A stretch of DNA of 64,000 nt from Thiorhodococcus drewsii AZ1 (GTDB taxonomy: Bacteria; Pseudomonadota; Gammaproteobacteria; Chromatiales; Chromatiaceae), in contig NZ_AFWT01000004.1 in NCBI RefSeq assembly GCF_000224065.1, positions 148,121-212,120 of the forward strand, read 5' to 3'. A model generated the notes under the pieces. It was not told the DNA's origin and did not search any database. It saw only the letters and a program-made list of their open reading frames with translations. Of the stretch, positions 26,974 through 36,586 are shown one piece after another; the first letter of the stretch is position 1, and every line of letters starts with the position of its first letter. Both the position numbers and the translations under genes were made by a program.

Positions 26974-29391
26974 ATGGTGGACGAGGAATACGCGGAAGAG
27001 ATCCAGGAAAACGACCCACAGGAGCTCGACGAGGACGGGGTGGCGCAGACATCTGTTCAGCTCGCGCGCGCCAACGACGTACTGCCGACCGATATCCATC
27101 TGCTTCCGGTCGCCGCGCGGCCCTTCTTCCCAGGCCAGGCCGTCCCCTTGATGATGACCGCCGAGCACTGGGAGCCGACCATGAAGGCGGTTGCCGAGAC
27201 CGATCACAAGATCATCGGCGTGGTACTGGTCGACAGCGAAACCTCCGAGACAGCCGAGCCCCATAACTTTCGCCGTATCGGAACCGCCTGCCGGGTCCAT
27301 CGTATCCACAAGCAGGACGGTCATCTGCAGGTCCTGGTCGAGTGTCTGCAACGCTTCAGACTCACCGACTGGGCCAACCGCACCACACCCTTCGTCGCCC
27401 GCGTCGCCTATCTGCCCGAGCCGGAGGGTCCGCCGAGCAGCGAGACCAAGGCCTACGCCGTCGCCGTCATCAATACCATCAAGGAGCTGCTGCCGCTCAA
27501 TCCGCTCTATGTCGAGGAGCTGCGGATGTTCCTCGATCGATTCGGTCCGGAGGATCCGTCCCACCTGGCCGATTTTGCCGCCAGCCTGACCACCTCCTCC
27601 AAGGATCAGCTCCAAGAGGTGTTGGAGATCGTGCCGCTGCTCCAGCGCATGGAAAAGGTGCTGGTGCTGCTCAACAACGAACTCGAACTCGCCCGCGCCC
27701 AGCAGAAGATCCGGCGCACGGTCGAGGAGAAGATGCACAAGCAGCAGCGCGAGTTCTTCCTGCGCGAGCAGCTCAAGGCGATCCAGAAGGAGCTGGGCAT
27801 CGCCAAGGACGACCGCACCGCCGAGATCGACAAATTCAACGAGCGTCTCGAAGGGCTCACCCTGACCGAGCAGGCCCAGAAGCGGGTCGACGAGGAGCTG
27901 ACCAAGATGGGCATGCTGGAGACCGGCTCGCCCGAATACTCGGTCACCCGCAACTATCTGGACTGGATCACCCTGCTGCCCTGGGGCAAGCACTCCAAGG
28001 ACAAACTCGACCTCAAGCGCGCGCGCCGCGTGCTCGACCGCGACCATTACGGCCTTGAAGACGTCAAGAAGCGCATCCTGGAGTTCCTTGCAGTCGGTAT
28101 CCACAAGGGCGAGATCGCCGGATCCATCATCCTGTTGGTCGGTCCGCCGGGCGTCGGCAAGACCTCGATCGGCCGCTCGATCGCCGACACGCTCGGACGC
28201 CAGTTCTACCGCTTCTCGGTCGGCGGCATTCGCGACGAGGCCGAAATCAAGGGCCATCGCCGCACCTACATCGGCGCCATGCCGGGCAAGTTCCTCCAGG
28301 CCATGAAGGACGCCGACACCGCCAACCCGGTGATCCTGCTCGACGAGATCGACAAGATCGGCAACTCCTACCACGGCGACCCGGCCTCCGCGCTGCTGGA
28401 GGTCCTGGATCCCGAGCAGAACAGCGACTTCCTCGATCACTATCTCGATCTGCGCTTCGACCTCTCCAAGGTGCTCTTCGTCTGCACGGCCAACCAGCTC
28501 GACACCATTCCCGGACCGCTGCTGGACCGCATGGAGGTCATCAAGCTCTCCGGTTACATCGCCGAGGAGAAGCTCGAAATCGCCAAGAAATACCTGCTTC
28601 CGCGCCAGATCGAGCGGGCCGGACTGGACAAAAAATCGGTCAAGCTGGACGTCAAGACACTGCGCGCCCTGATCGAGGGCTATGCGCGCGACGCCGGGGT
28701 GCGACGCCTGGAGAAGCAGCTCGGCAAGATCGTGCGCAAGGTCGCCGTACGCATGTTGGAAGGCGAGGAGACGCCGATTCAGGTCAGCCGCGACGATCTC
28801 AAGGACTATCTCGGCAGCCCGGTCTTCCGCGACGAACGCAAGCTCTCTGGACCGGGCGTGGTCACCGGGCTGGCCTGGACCTCGATGGGAGGTGCCACCC
28901 TATCGATCGAGGCGGCTCGCACGCACTCATTCAATCGCGGCTTCAAGCTGACCGGCCAGCTGGGCGATGTCATGAAGGAGTCCGCCGAGATCGCCTACGG
29001 CTATCTGGTCAGCCACGCCGCCCAATTCGGCGCCGATGCGGCCTTCTTCGAGAAGTCCTTCATCCATCTGCACGTGCCCGCTGGCGCAACGCCGAAGGAT
29101 GGCCCCTCGGCCGGCATCACCATCGCCTCGGCACTGCTCTCGCTCGCCCGAGACAAGCCGGTGCGCCGGATCGCCATGACCGGCGAGATCACGCTGACCG
29201 GCGAGGTCTTCCCGGTCGGCGGCATCCGCGAGAAGCTGATCGCCGCACGCCGCGCCGGGATCAAGGAGCTCATCCTGCCCGCCGACAATCAGGGCGATTT
29301 CGAAGAGGTGCCCGAGCACGTCAGCAAGGGGCTCCATGTCCACTTCGCCTCGCGCTTCGATGACGTGGCACCGCTGCTGTTCAAGGACTGA
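26974..29391 (+). CDS. lon: ATP-dependent Lon protease
   Basis: An 805-residue cytoplasmic AAA+ protease that degrades misfolded and regulatory proteins. It has an N-terminal substrate domain (about 35-240), a coiled segment, Walker [10 protein letters not shown] at about 390, Walker [11 protein letters not shown], and a protease domain with catalytic Ser712 in KDGPSAG and Lys754. The N-terminal opening [16 protein letters not shown] differs from E. coli Lon and recalls the second Lon type found beside classic Lon in many proteobacteria. The ATG at 26974 is preferred; a TTG at 26953 would add seven residues. Confidence 0.95.
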   Translation: MVDEEYAEEIQENDPQELDEDGVAQTSVQLARANDVLPTDIHLLPVAARPFFPGQAVPLMMTAEHWEPTMKAVAETDHKIIGVVLVDSETSETAEPHNFRRIGTACRVHRIHKQDGHLQVLVECLQRFRLTDWANRTTPFVARVAYLPEPEGPPSSETKAYAVAVINTIKELLPLNPLYVEELRMFLDRFGPEDPSHLADFAASLTTSSKDQLQEVLEIVPLLQRMEKVLVLLNNELELARAQQKIRRTVEEKMHKQQREFFLREQLKAIQKELGIAKDDRTAEIDKFNERLEGLTLTEQAQKRVDEELTKMGMLETGSPEYSVTRNYLDWITLLPWGKHSKDKLDLKRARRVLDRDHYGLEDVKKRILEFLAVGIHKGEIAGSIILLVGPPGVGKTSIGRSIADTLGRQFYRFSVGGIRDEAEIKGHRRTYIGAMPGKFLQAMKDADTANPVILLDEIDKIGNSYHGDPASALLEVLDPEQNSDFLDHYLDLRFDLSKVLFVCTANQLDTIPGPLLDRMEVIKLSGYIAEEKLEIAKKYLLPRQIERAGLDKKSVKLDVKTLRALIEGYARDAGVRRLEKQLGKIVRKVAVRMLEGEETPIQVSRDDLKDYLGSPVFRDERKLSGPGVVTGLAWTSMGGATLSIEAARTHSFNRGFKLTGQLGDVMKESAEIAYGYLVSHAAQFGADAAFFEKSFIHLHVPAGATPKDGPSAGITIASALLSLARDKPVRRIAMTGEITLTGEVFPVGGIREKLIAARRAGIKELILPADNQGDFEEVPEHVSKGLHVHFASRFDDVAPLLFKD

Positions 29392-29416
29392 CTCTCGACC
29401 TCGCCACGAGCCCCCA

Positions 29417-30850
29417 TCACGACAACGCAGCGTGCTGGGGGGCTCGATCCATTTCAGCAACCTGGACCGAGGACCTGTCCCCGTGGCTCCAGTGCGCGAG
29501 GCCGAGCAAGGCGATACAGAGATACCCGAAGACCACGGCCGGCATCTGCATGCTGAAATCGACCGAGGAGTGGATGGCGATCTGGGTCGTCGCGGCGACG
29601 GACAGCAGGGCATATTCGTAGTCGGTGCGTCGTCGGCTCAGATACCAGGCGAAGAGAAACAGCAGCGCGACGGCGAGGAAGACCATCAGGGCCGCCGGCC
29701 AGCCGACATCCATGATCATCTCCAGATAGTCGTTGTGACCGCGATCGAAGAAGGCGGTGACGGATCCGTCCCGGAACAACCGGAAGGCACTCTCGAACGA
29801 CCCCAAGCCATAGCCCGTCCAGGGCCGCTCGGAGATCGCGTCCAGCATGAGCGGATAGACCAGAAAGCGACCGTCGCCATCCTCGAACAGCCGGGAGAAG
29901 CGCTCGGTCGTCAAGGCCCCGCTCAAGACGAAATTGAAAAGGAGAAATCCGAGCAGGACCCCAAGCATCATCGATCCGAGGGTGCGCGCCTGACCGCGCT
30001 GGAGCCGCACCGTCCAGGCGGCCAGCAGCAGGCTGGACGCCACCAGCATGGCCGTCAGGCCCATGCGCGATCCGGTCAGGAGAACCGCGACGAAACACAT
30101 GAGCATGACCATCGGCGGCAGCCAGCCCCGCGAGGTCAGGGTTTCGATGAACTCGCGCAGCTTGGTGCGATGACTCTTTTCGGCAACCAGGGTCTGTCTC
30201 AGATAGCGCAGCACCAGCGCCAATGAGGCCAGAACACCAAGCCCCGCATAGGTCGCGTAGCTATTGCGATTGACGAAGGTGCTGGTCAAGACACCCCGAT
30301 AGGCGGTCTTGTCGAACCAGAGGATAGTCTCCAATCCGGAGAAATAGACGCTGAGACCGTAGAGCGCATAACCTGCCTGGGCGGCAACGAAGATCTTGAG
30401 CAGAAGCTCGACATTGCGCTGGCGCCGGGCATGCCAGACCACCAGTAAGCCAAAGCCGATATAGCTCAGATACTTGATGGCAACCGTCAGCGTGCGCTCG
30501 GGCGTCAGGGACAGATAGCCTTTCAGACTGGGATCGCCTAAGACGCTGGCCGTCTCCGCCCAGATCGGATGCTGCCATGCGGGGAAGAGCCCAGGCACGG
30601 CCTGGAGATACCCCCAGAGGGCGACCAGTGCCATCAGGATGCCCGCAATGCCGAGCGGCCAGGGAACGCCCGGCATGGCCCGCCCCGCGCGCCAGCGGTC
30701 GAACACATAGGCGAGCAGCCCGACCGCAACCAGCACCGCATAGAGATGCGACCAGACCGGACGAACGCTTGCGAACGGCAGGGGGCTGAAGACGATGATC
30801 CAGAAGGAGAGCCCTCGCATGGGGCGTGATCGATCGCTAGCGGTTGACAC
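29417..30850 (-). CDS. O-antigen ligase/polymerase-like membrane protein
   Basis: A 477-residue protein with about 11-12 hydrophobic helices and a Wzy_C-type periplasmic loop containing RPWTGYGLGSFESAFR and FDRGHNDYLEMIMDVGW (roughly residues 342-380), the conserved pattern of O-antigen ligases and polymerases. I chose the GTG at 30850, preceded by GAGGAAATGGA; an ATG at 30820 lacks such a site. It converges with lon and has no glycosyltransferase neighbours, so its polymer substrate is unknown. Confidence 0.8.
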   Translation of the reverse strand: MSTASDRSRPMRGLSFWIIVFSPLPFASVRPVWSHLYAVLVAVGLLAYVFDRWRAGRAMPGVPWPLGIAGILMALVALWGYLQAVPGLFPAWQHPIWAETASVLGDPSLKGYLSLTPERTLTVAIKYLSYIGFGLLVVWHARRQRNVELLLKIFVAAQAGYALYGLSVYFSGLETILWFDKTAYRGVLTSTFVNRNSYATYAGLGVLASLALVLRYLRQTLVAEKSHRTKLREFIETLTSRGWLPPMVMLMCFVAVLLTGSRMGLTAMLVASSLLLAAWTVRLQRGQARTLGSMMLGVLLGFLLFNFVLSGALTTERFSRLFEDGDGRFLVYPLMLDAISERPWTGYGLGSFESAFRLFRDGSVTAFFDRGHNDYLEMIMDVGWPAALMVFLAVALLFLFAWYLSRRRTDYEYALLSVAATTQIAIHSSVDFSMQMPAVVFGYLCIALLGLAHWSHGDRSSVQVAEMDRAPQHAALS

Positions 30851-30925
30851 TCCATTTCCTCACGCTGACAGGCCCCGTCTAGCGGGAGCTCGATACGGAG
30901 CGCAAATTGTACACTCACGGACGGT

Positions 30926-30946
30926 CGATGCACGCGGCGTGCATCG
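30926..30946. promoter_or_regulatory. Perfect palindrome before the usp gene
   Basis: Arms CGATGCACGC and GCGTGCATCG flank one central base, 27 bases before the usp start and between divergent genes. Length and symmetry suit a dimeric regulator site or a leader hairpin. No regulator gene is adjacent. Confidence 0.4.
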
Positions 30947-30973
30947 CGCAAGACGAACCGCACCGGAACACAC

Positions 30974-31468
30974 ATGAGCAACGAAACGCATACCCGCCCC
31001 ATCCTGGTCCCGGTCGACTTCTCCAGCCATTCCGAGGCGGCCCTGTTGTGGGCGGTCGAACTCGCCAAGTGTCACCACAGTCCCTTGCTCATCCTGCATG
31101 TGGTCCATGATCCGGGAACCATGCAGGGCTATTACAGCCGCGCACTCAAGAAAAAGCAGCTGCACCGGATCGAGGACGGCGCAGCGGACATGCTGACCGA
31201 CTTCCTACGCACCCTCGGCAAACAGCATCCCGAGCTCGGAAAGCCGAACGACCTGGAGTCGCTCCTGGTCAAGGGACTTCCCAGCTCTCGCATTTTAGAG
31301 ATCGCCAACCAGCGCTCGGCCAGCATGATCGTCATGGGCAGCAAGGGGCTGACCGGGCTCAAGCACCTCTTGATCGGCTCGGTGGCCGAGCGCGTCATGC
31401 ATCGCGCACGGATCCCGGTCACCATCGTCAAGTCCGCGCCCCCCCAGACGGGAACCGATTCACCATGA
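30974..31468 (+). CDS. Universal stress protein (UspA family)
   Basis: A 164-residue single Usp domain. It opens with ILVPVDFSSHSEAAL and ends with the ATP-binding pattern MGSKGLTGLKHLLIGSVAERV (Gly-2x-Gly-9x-Gly-Ser/Thr type), so it should bind ATP. Its stop overlaps the start of the Na/Pi cotransporter gene (ATGA), indicating translational coupling and perhaps a regulatory role on phosphate or ion transport. It is divergent from the O-antigen ligase-like gene. Confidence 0.9.
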   Translation: MSNETHTRPILVPVDFSSHSEAALLWAVELAKCHHSPLLILHVVHDPGTMQGYYSRALKKKQLHRIEDGAADMLTDFLRTLGKQHPELGKPNDLESLLVKGLPSSRILEIANQRSASMIVMGSKGLTGLKHLLIGSVAERVMHRARIPVTIVKSAPPQTGTDSP

Positions 31469-33273
31469 GTCGAACGACATTCAGCATCGCTCCTGGCCGC
31501 GCGCCGCTAGGTCGATGGGGCCTCATGGTCGCCCTGTCGATGGTCGGGATCATGAGCGCGGCGAGTGCTGCTGACGACCTCTCGGGGACGAACAGCATCG
31601 ACTGGACATTCATGGGGATGGGTCTATTCGGCGGTCTGGCCCTGTTCCTGTCCGGCATGGACCAGATGGCAACCGCGCTCACGGCAGTCGCTGGCGAGCG
31701 CATGAAGGGCATCCTGGCCAAACTCACCACCAACCGCTTCATGGGGGCGCTGACCGGCGCCTTCGTGACCGCCATCATCAACTCGTCATCGGTCACGACC
31801 GTGCTGGTGGTCGGCTTCATCAGCGCCGGACTCATGTCGCTCGCCCAATCGGTCGGCGTCATCATGGGTGCCAACATCGGCTCCACCGTCACCGCACAGC
31901 TCATCGCCTTTCGCATCGATCAGGCGGCGCTGCTGATGATCGGCATCGGTTTCGCCATGCCCTTCGCGAGCAAGCGCGAATCGGCCCGGCACTACGGCAG
32001 CATGATCATGGGGCTGGGGCTCATCTTCTTCGGGATGACGGTCATGAGCGACGCCATGGCCCCACTGCGGACCTACCAGCCGTTTTTGGATTTCATGACG
32101 ACGCTTGAACGGCCAGTGGTCGGCATTCTGGTCGCTGCCGTCTTCACCGGACTGATCCAGTCCTCGGCCGCCACCACCGGCATCGCGATCGTCATGGCCA
32201 GCCAAGGCTTCCTGACCCTGCCGGCGGGAATCGCGCTCGCCTTCGGGGCCAATATCGGCACCTGTGTCACCGCCATGCTGGCCTCCATCGGCAAGCCGCG
32301 CGAGGCCGTGCGGGCCGCGCTGGTACACGTCATCTTCAACGTCGCCGGGGTCATCATCTGGTTCGGGCTGATCGACCAGCTCGCGCTCTTCGTCCAGTGG
32401 ATCTCGCCGGCGTACCCAGAGCTCTCGGGCAGCGCGCGACTGGCCGCCGAGGTCCCACGCCAGATCGCCAACGCACACAGCATCTTCAACCTGGCCAACA
32501 CGGTGATCTTCATCGGCCTGACCGGACAGTTCGCGCGCCTGGCCGAATGGCTGATCCCGGACAAGCCGCTCGGCGAACAAACCTTCATCGTCCAGGCCAA
32601 GTATCTCGACGAGGAACTGCTCACGACGCCGTCGCTCGCGCTCGATCGGGTGCGGCTCGAAATCCTGCACATGGGCGAAAGCGTTCAGACCATGATGAGA
32701 CGCATCATGCCGGCCATCCTGAGCGAAGACCGCCAGGCATTGCGCGAGATCGAGCTGTTGGACAACGACGTCGACACGCTACACGCACAGATCATCGCCT
32801 ATCTGGGCCAAATCAGCCGCAGCACGCTGACCGAGCGACAAACCCATGAGCTGTTGCGCCTGCTGGACGCGGCCAACGACCTGGAAAACATCGGCGACCT
32901 GATCGAAACCGACCTGGTGGACCGCGGACGCGAGCTGATCGACACCGACGTCTCGATCAGCGAACCAACCCGAGAGGTCCTGCTCGGACTGCACCGCACG
33001 GTCAGTCGCGCGCTGGCCGCCGCACTACAGGCGGTCGCGCAGAACAACGAGATCGCCGCACGCACCGTCACCTCGATGAAACAGGAGATCACCCAGATCG
33101 CCGAATCGGCAGCCGCCCACGAGGCGCGCCGCCTGGTCGCCGAGGAGCCGAACCGCATCCCCGCCTACACGCTCGAAATCGACATTCTTGAAAAGCTCAA
33201 GCGCATCTTCTATTTCGCCAAGCGCATGGCCAAGACGGTCGACGGAGACGAGATGGGGAATGAAGCGGCTTGA
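31465..33273 (+). CDS. Na/Pi cotransporter family protein with PhoU-like tail
   Basis: A 602-residue inner-membrane protein. After an N-terminal hydrophobic leader it holds two Na_Pi_cotrans repeats marked by NSSSVTTVLVV (about residue 110) and QSSAATTGIAIV (about 232). A cytoplasmic helical PhoU-like domain follows from about 385 to 595. The family imports phosphate with sodium; bacterial members can also act in efflux or c-di-nucleotide-linked control. It is coupled to the Usp gene by a four-base overlap. Confidence 0.9.
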   Translation: MSRTTFSIAPGRAPLGRWGLMVALSMVGIMSAASAADDLSGTNSIDWTFMGMGLFGGLALFLSGMDQMATALTAVAGERMKGILAKLTTNRFMGALTGAFVTAIINSSSVTTVLVVGFISAGLMSLAQSVGVIMGANIGSTVTAQLIAFRIDQAALLMIGIGFAMPFASKRESARHYGSMIMGLGLIFFGMTVMSDAMAPLRTYQPFLDFMTTLERPVVGILVAAVFTGLIQSSAATTGIAIVMASQGFLTLPAGIALAFGANIGTCVTAMLASIGKPREAVRAALVHVIFNVAGVIIWFGLIDQLALFVQWISPAYPELSGSARLAAEVPRQIANAHSIFNLANTVIFIGLTGQFARLAEWLIPDKPLGEQTFIVQAKYLDEELLTTPSLALDRVRLEILHMGESVQTMMRRIMPAILSEDRQALREIELLDNDVDTLHAQIIAYLGQISRSTLTERQTHELLRLLDAANDLENIGDLIETDLVDRGRELIDTDVSISEPTREVLLGLHRTVSRALAAALQAVAQNNEIAARTVTSMKQEITQIAESAAAHEARRLVAEEPNRIPAYTLEIDILEKLKRIFYFAKRMAKTVDGDEMGNEAA

Positions 33274-33342
33274 GTCAGCCGCCAGACGCCAGGGCAGTCT
33301 GACCGCTGGCGAAACGTCGTGTCCTAGTGAACCTGTGCGCCC

Positions 33343-35121
33343 TCAACCATCCTGGAACTGGAGCGTGGCGAGTCGGGCGTAGAGCCCACCCTCGGCCATC
33401 AGTTCATCGTGCCGGCCGGAAGCGACGATGCGGCCCTGATCAAGGACCAGGATGCGGTTGGCATTGCGCACGGTGGCCAGACGGTGGGCGATCACGATGC
33501 TGGTGCGTGCGTGCATGAGGCGCTCCAGCGCATCCTGGACCAGACGCTCGCTCTCGGCATCGAGGGCGCTGGTCGCCTCGTCGAGCAGCAGCAGGGCCGG
33601 ATCGCGCAGGATGGTGCGGGCGATGGCGATACGCTGACGCTCGCCCCCGGACAGACGGACGCCGCGCTCGCCGAGATAGGTGTCGAATCCATCGGGCAGA
33701 CGCTCGATGAAATCGAGCGCATGGGCGGCCTCGGCTGCACGCCGCACCGCATCGTCGCTCGCCTCCAGACCGTAGCGGATGTTGTCCCAGGCATTGGCGC
33801 CGAAGATGACGGGATCCTGCGGCACCAGCGAGATGCGGCTGCGCAGATCGCTCGGATCCACCTGACGGATATCGACCCCGTCGAAGCGAATCGTGCCCTC
33901 GGCCGGATCGTAGAAACGCAGCAACAGCTGGATGAGCGTGCTCTTGCCGGCACCCGAGGGGCCGACCAGCGCCACGCGCTCGCCCGGAGCGATGCTCAAG
34001 GACAGGTCGTCCAGCGCCGCCGCCTCGGGACGTGCCGGATAGACGAAGCGCACCGATTCGAAGGCGATCTCGCCGCGCGACGGCGTCGGTAGAGCGAGCG
34101 GCTCGGCCGGTGGCTCGATCGCCGGGCGTATCGCCAGCAGTTCCATCAGACGCTCGCTGGCACCGGCGCCGCGCAGCAGTTGACCGACCAGATCGCTGAG
34201 CGAACCCACCGCCCCGGCTACCACGATGGCATAGAAGAGAAAGGCGGAGAGTTCACCGCCGCTCAGTGTGCCGTCCAGCACCCGGTGGCCACCGATCCAG
34301 AGCACCAGGCCAATGGCGCCGAAGGTGAGCAGCGTCGCGGTTCCGGACAGGATGGCGCTGTTGGCCGAGCGGTCCATGGCGACATCGAAGGCCGCCTCCA
34401 CCTGCTCGGCGTAATGACGCCGGTCGACCGGCTCGTGACAGCAGGCCTGCACGGTACGGATGCCGTGGATAACCTCGTCGACATAGGCCCCGACATCGGC
34501 GATGCGGTCCTGGCTGGTGCGTGACAGTCGACGCACCCGCCGCCCCAGGAACCAGGCCGGACCGATCACCAGCGGCAGACCGATCAGCACCAACCCCGTC
34601 AGCGTGGGACTGGTCACGGCCAGCATGACGACACCGCCCACGACCAGCAGCGAGGTGCGCAGCGACATGGCGAGCGTCGAGCCCACCACGACCTGGAGCA
34701 GCGCCGTATCGCTGGTCAGACGCGAGATGACCTCTCCCGCACGGGTGGTCTCGAAGAAGCCGACGTCGAGCTCCAGCACCCGCTCGAAGACGGCCGTGCG
34801 GATATCGGCCACCACCCGCTCGCCGATCCAATTGAGCAGATAGCTGCGTACCATCATTGAGCCCGCAGTGAGCACGACGACGCCGAGGAAGAGCGCCAGC
34901 GAGCTGTTCAGCGCCTCGGCCGAGCCTGTTCCCAAGCCCGAATCGACCACGACGCGGATCACCTGCCCGAAGGCCAGCACGGACCCGGCGGCGAGCACGA
35001 GCGCCACCAGGGCCAGCACCATGCGTCTGGCATAGGGCCGGGTGAAGCGGATCAGATGTCTCAGCGCACCTAGATCACGGGTGCCTGGGCGGTTCATAGT
35101 GGCGGTCGCTTGATGGCGCAT
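33343..35121 (-). CDS. ABC transporter, fused permease and ATPase (MsbA/ABCB type)
   Basis: A 592-residue half-transporter that should work as a homodimer exporter. Six membrane helices span about 25-310. The ATPase domain has Walker A GPSGAGKST (about 388), the Q-loop LVPQDPV, signature LSGGERQRIAIA and Walker B ALLLLDEATSALD. Lipid A, peptide or drug export are all possible; sequence alone does not decide. The start at 35121 follows GAGAGAAG. It stands alone, convergent with the Na/Pi transporter gene. The 268 bases between it and the CBS gene hold no gene I can support. Confidence 0.92.
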   Translation of the reverse strand: MRHQATATMNRPGTRDLGALRHLIRFTRPYARRMVLALVALVLAAGSVLAFGQVIRVVVDSGLGTGSAEALNSSLALFLGVVVLTAGSMMVRSYLLNWIGERVVADIRTAVFERVLELDVGFFETTRAGEVISRLTSDTALLQVVVGSTLAMSLRTSLLVVGGVVMLAVTSPTLTGLVLIGLPLVIGPAWFLGRRVRRLSRTSQDRIADVGAYVDEVIHGIRTVQACCHEPVDRRHYAEQVEAAFDVAMDRSANSAILSGTATLLTFGAIGLVLWIGGHRVLDGTLSGGELSAFLFYAIVVAGAVGSLSDLVGQLLRGAGASERLMELLAIRPAIEPPAEPLALPTPSRGEIAFESVRFVYPARPEAAALDDLSLSIAPGERVALVGPSGAGKSTLIQLLLRFYDPAEGTIRFDGVDIRQVDPSDLRSRISLVPQDPVIFGANAWDNIRYGLEASDDAVRRAAEAAHALDFIERLPDGFDTYLGERGVRLSGGERQRIAIARTILRDPALLLLDEATSALDAESERLVQDALERLMHARTSIVIAHRLATVRNANRILVLDQGRIVASGRHDELMAEGGLYARLATLQFQDG

Positions 35122-35389
35122 GAACTTCTCTCGAACGGATACGATACGGACATCCCCGTCGACGACGAGGTGCGATACAGAGCCTCACACATAAGGGGAA
35201 AGACGATGAAATGCCAGGCGCCGAGGTACTAACGAGACCAGAATGCACGAAACCCCGTTGAAACCCGAGGGTTTGGGGTCACATTTCTACATTTTGACAC
35301 AAGGTCGGTCGAATCCCTGTCCCCTCTCGGCCCGACGCACAACAGCGATCGACGGCGGAATGCCAGACAGGCCCCCGTGCGGAGAAATC

Positions 35390-35818
35390 ATGAAGACAGT
35401 CTTGGAACTGCTCGACCAGAAAGGCAGTCGCCTCTGGTCGATCGCGCCCGACGCCAGCGTCTACGAGGCGCTCGCGCTCATGGCCGAGCGCCGGATCGGC
35501 GCGGTGGTGGTGATCGACGACACCGGACCGATCGGCCTGCTCTCCGAACGGGATTACGCCCGAGACGCCGTGCACAACACGCGTTCGCCCAAGGAGACCC
35601 TGGTGCGAGACATCATGACCCGTCATGTGGTCTGCGCGCCCCCAGAACTGACCCTCGACCAGGCAATGGCGGTCATGACCGAGCGCTGCGTGCGCCATCT
35701 GCCGGTGCTCGACGACGGTGTGATTCTGGGCATCATCTCGATCAGGGACATCGTCAAATCGCTCAATGAGGGCCGCCGTTTTGCTGTCGAGCGGCTGGAG
35801 CGCATCCTGGTGTCATAA
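35390..35818 (+). CDS. Tandem CBS-domain protein
   Basis: A 142-residue protein made of two CBS motifs (about 10-65 and 75-130), marked by GAVVVIDDTGPIGLLSERD and HLPVLDDGVILGIISIRD. Such proteins sense adenine nucleotides (AMP, ATP, SAM). No catalytic domain is attached. The ATG at 35390 follows GGAG; the frame runs open to 35243 but has no other good start. It is a single gene whose partner is unknown. Confidence 0.88.
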   Translation: MKTVLELLDQKGSRLWSIAPDASVYEALALMAERRIGAVVVIDDTGPIGLLSERDYARDAVHNTRSPKETLVRDIMTRHVVCAPPELTLDQAMAVMTERCVRHLPVLDDGVILGIISIRDIVKSLNEGRRFAVERLERILVS

Positions 35819-35896
35819 GTGGTCGAGCCCGATTGCGACCGCTCATGGCCGGCTCAGGAATCGTCATCGCCAACACCTGATTCCCGATTTTCGTAA

Positions 35897-35914
35897 GTGC
35901 GAATACATTCGCAC
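35897..35914. repeat. Short palindromic repeat GTGCGAAT-AC-ATTCGCAC
   Basis: A perfect 8-bp inverted repeat with a two-base centre, in the gap between the CBS gene and nudB. A related palindrome with ATGCAT centre lies at 60512-60529, also intergenic, so this is a small dispersed family. Bases 35819-36038 otherwise hold no supported gene. Confidence 0.45.
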
Positions 35915-36038
35915 CTCCATCAAACGGCCCTGCTTCCGAAACCCACATATCGGGAAGCAGTTGATGGCCCTTCACCCCCTGCGCGAGGTCGCGATCGTCC
36001 CGACCTCGCCGTCACCGGGCTTCATCCGAGAGCCGAGT

Positions 36039-36578
36039 TCATCGAAGCGCGCCGTCCAGTGCCAGAATGGCGTCTCGATTGGTCCAAGAGCCCGTGAGCC
36101 GCGACGCCTCACGCGCCGACAGCCAGCGGTACTCCTGATGTTCGCGCGAATTCAGGCGCACGCATCGACGTCCATCGAGGACGAGGGCGAAGCAATACTC
36201 GCGGTTGAAGCAGATATTCGGGCCATAGCGCTTGCGCCAGGGACGGATGATGGGAAAGAGCGTGGAATGGCGCATGTCGATGAGCGCGCCACCGGCGAGC
36301 AGCCCGGTCTCCTCCCGCAGCTCGCGCGCGGCGGCGTGTCTGGGCGTCTCGCCCGGCGACAGGCTGCCGGTCACCGACTGCCAGAATCCCGCCGGACGGG
36401 TCCGCCGCAGCAACAGATACTCGCCGCCTCGGGTACAGATGACGACCAGCACCGACTGAGGGCGCTTGAGCTCCAGCTTCTCCGCAATGCCCGTGCCCTC
36501 CAGACCGGCGTCCGACGCCGGCTTCGCGTCGGATTCCGCTCCGGGATCCGACGTCCCGCCGATCACGAAACGCCGCAT
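36039..36578 (-). CDS. nudB: Dihydroneopterin triphosphate diphosphatase (NudB)
   Basis: A 179-residue Nudix hydrolase acting in folate synthesis, releasing pyrophosphate from dihydroneopterin triphosphate. The Nudix box is complete: GSLSPGETPRHAAAREL then REETGLL (about residues 72-94). FWQSVTGS and the C-terminal EHQEYRWLS fit NudB. Relative to the usual length it has an N-terminal extension of about 35 residues. The ATG at 36578 is one choice; a TTG at 36590 would overlap the aspS end. Order aspS-nudB is common in gammaproteobacteria. Confidence 0.88.
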   Translation of the reverse strand: MRRFVIGGTSDPGAESDAKPASDAGLEGTGIAEKLELKRPQSVLVVICTRGGEYLLLRRTRPAGFWQSVTGSLSPGETPRHAAARELREETGLLAGGALIDMRHSTLFPIIRPWRKRYGPNICFNREYCFALVLDGRRCVRLNSREHQEYRWLSAREASRLTGSWTNRDAILALDGALR

Positions 36579-36586
36579 TCCAGAGT

